Shown here in pieces: positions 24,244 through 24,769 of a DNA stretch of 24,769 nt (its first letter is position 1; each line of letters opens with the position of its first letter). Where the stretch lies: the NCBI GenBank assembly GCA_964418595.1, contig CAYQMF010000104.1, positions 1-24,769 of the forward strand, read 5' to 3'. Made by a program: the position numbers and the translations under genes. The notes under the pieces are model-generated. The model was not told the DNA's origin, searched no databases, and saw only the letters and a list, made by a program, of their open reading frames with translations. Origin of the DNA: CAYQMF01 sp964418595 (GTDB lineage: Bacteria; Planctomycetota; UBA1135; UBA2386).

Positions 24244-24769
24244 AAGAGACACCTGGCAACGGCACCGAGCACGTGATCCCGGTGCAGTCCTCCGAGGAGA
24301 CCCGGGTCCTGCTCGGCCCCCTCGACTCGAACGCGCGCCTCATCCGCCAGTTGTTCGGGGTGAACGTGCTGGCGCGCGAAGGCAGCCTGCGCCTGCTCGG
24401 CGACGACGAGCCGGTGGATCTCGTGCGCGGTGCGCTGGAGTGGGGGCTCGAGGGGATCCGCGCAGGGCGCGCCGTGGGAACCGCCGAGGTCGCCCATCGG
24501 TTGCGCGAAGCAGGTGGCGCGATCGAACCCATCGGCGCCCCGGCCGCCGGCGACCACGCGGCCGTGCGCCCTGCGCCGCGGCGCGCGGCCGTCCGTGCCC
24601 GCACGCCGGGGCAGCAGCGCTACCTCGAGACCCTGCAGCAGCACGCCGTCGTGTTCGCGGTGGGGCCGGCCGGCACGGGCAAGACCTTCCTCGCGGTCGC
24701 CGCCGCCGTGGAGGCGCTCAAGGCCAGCGTCGTGCGGCGCATCGTGCTGGTGCGGCCCGCCGTCGAGGC
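24240..24769 (+). CDS. phoH: PhoH-family ATPase, 3' end outside the window
   Basis: At least 176 codons are present before the window ends. The N-terminal part (VIPVQSSEETRVLLGPLDSNARLIRQLFGVNVLAREGSLRLLG) matches the usual PhoH leader (GPLD.N...IE..FGV), and the ATPase core begins near residue 115 (ARTPGQQRYLETLQQHAVVFAVGPAGTGKTFLAVAAAVEAL) with the Walker A GPAGTGKT at 142-149 and RIVLVRPAVE at the edge. PhoH proteins are cytoplasmic ATPases of uncertain role, often linked to RNA metabolism through the neighbour ybeY, which would be expected downstream. The proposed start is TTG 24240, overlapping the cdsA stop as TTGA; GTG 24273 is the alternative. Neither has a good ribosome-binding site. 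Confidence 0.9.
   Translation, partial: MKETPGNGTEHVIPVQSSEETRVLLGPLDSNARLIRQLFGVNVLAREGSLRLLGDDEPVDLVRGALEWGLEGIRAGRAVGTAEVAHRLREAGGAIEPIGAPAAGDHAAVRPAPRRAAVRARTPGQQRYLETLQQHAVVFAVGPAGTGKTFLAVAAAVEALKASVVRRIVLVRPAVE

Overview
The window is a piece of a very GC-rich bacterial chromosome that most resembles a planctomycete. The evidence is indirect. A Ser/Thr kinase is fused to a long WD40 array through one membrane helix. An ankyrin protein carries the N-terminal helix (DLEQLRHQAKDLL) familiar from planctomycetes. A secreted RCC1-repeat protein ends in a GCPGTNG...MPGC domain, and a secreted glycine-rich protein is of a kind I associate with that phylum. No rRNA, tRNA, CRISPR array, insertion sequence or phage gene is visible. 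The long antisense reading frames are shadows of the high GC content.

Layout. 43-5634 (+): a secreted 14-repeat RCC1 propeller protein, an ankyrin protein, then an outer-membrane porin-like barrel overlapped by a periplasmic PstS-like binding-fold protein. 5638-8943 (-): the kinase/WD40 protein. 9101-12269 (+): a thiolase and a one-chain aconitase-family enzyme with its swivel domain first. 12325-13733 (+): a four-helix membrane protein overlapping a CPBP-family membrane protease. 13747-16600 (-): a SprT-like metallopeptidase and an alkyladenine DNA glycosylase, overlapped by 4 nt, then the glycine-rich secreted protein. 16794-17885 (+): an isocitrate/isopropylmalate dehydrogenase. 17923-18090 (-): a 55-codon proline-rich reading frame. 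18168-20161 (+): a hydantoinase B-type protein and a small lipoprotein-like protein. 20172-21221 (-): a sigma-like regulator with a repeat-like C-terminal part. 21379-24769 (+): a tightly overlapped housekeeping operon, purA-uppS-cdsA-phoH, whose last gene runs off the edge.

How it works together. Most genes sit in short overlapping pairs, with start codons overlapping stop codons in ATGA, GTGA or TTGA form, which suggests translational coupling. Several divergent gaps contain TTGACC- or TTG-type -35 boxes with a 17-nt spacer. Two divergent gaps also contain perfect inverted repeats lying on the predicted promoters (18118-18135 and 21252-21267). A perfect 8-bp hairpin at 13729-13751 contains the stop codons of two convergent genes.

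I found no clearly new defence or biosynthetic system. The most promising items are the sigma-like regulator with its palindromic operator next to purA, the small proline-rich gene, the porin/binding-protein pair, and in-frame 15-18-bp tandem repeats in three genes, one of which forms most of a signal peptide.
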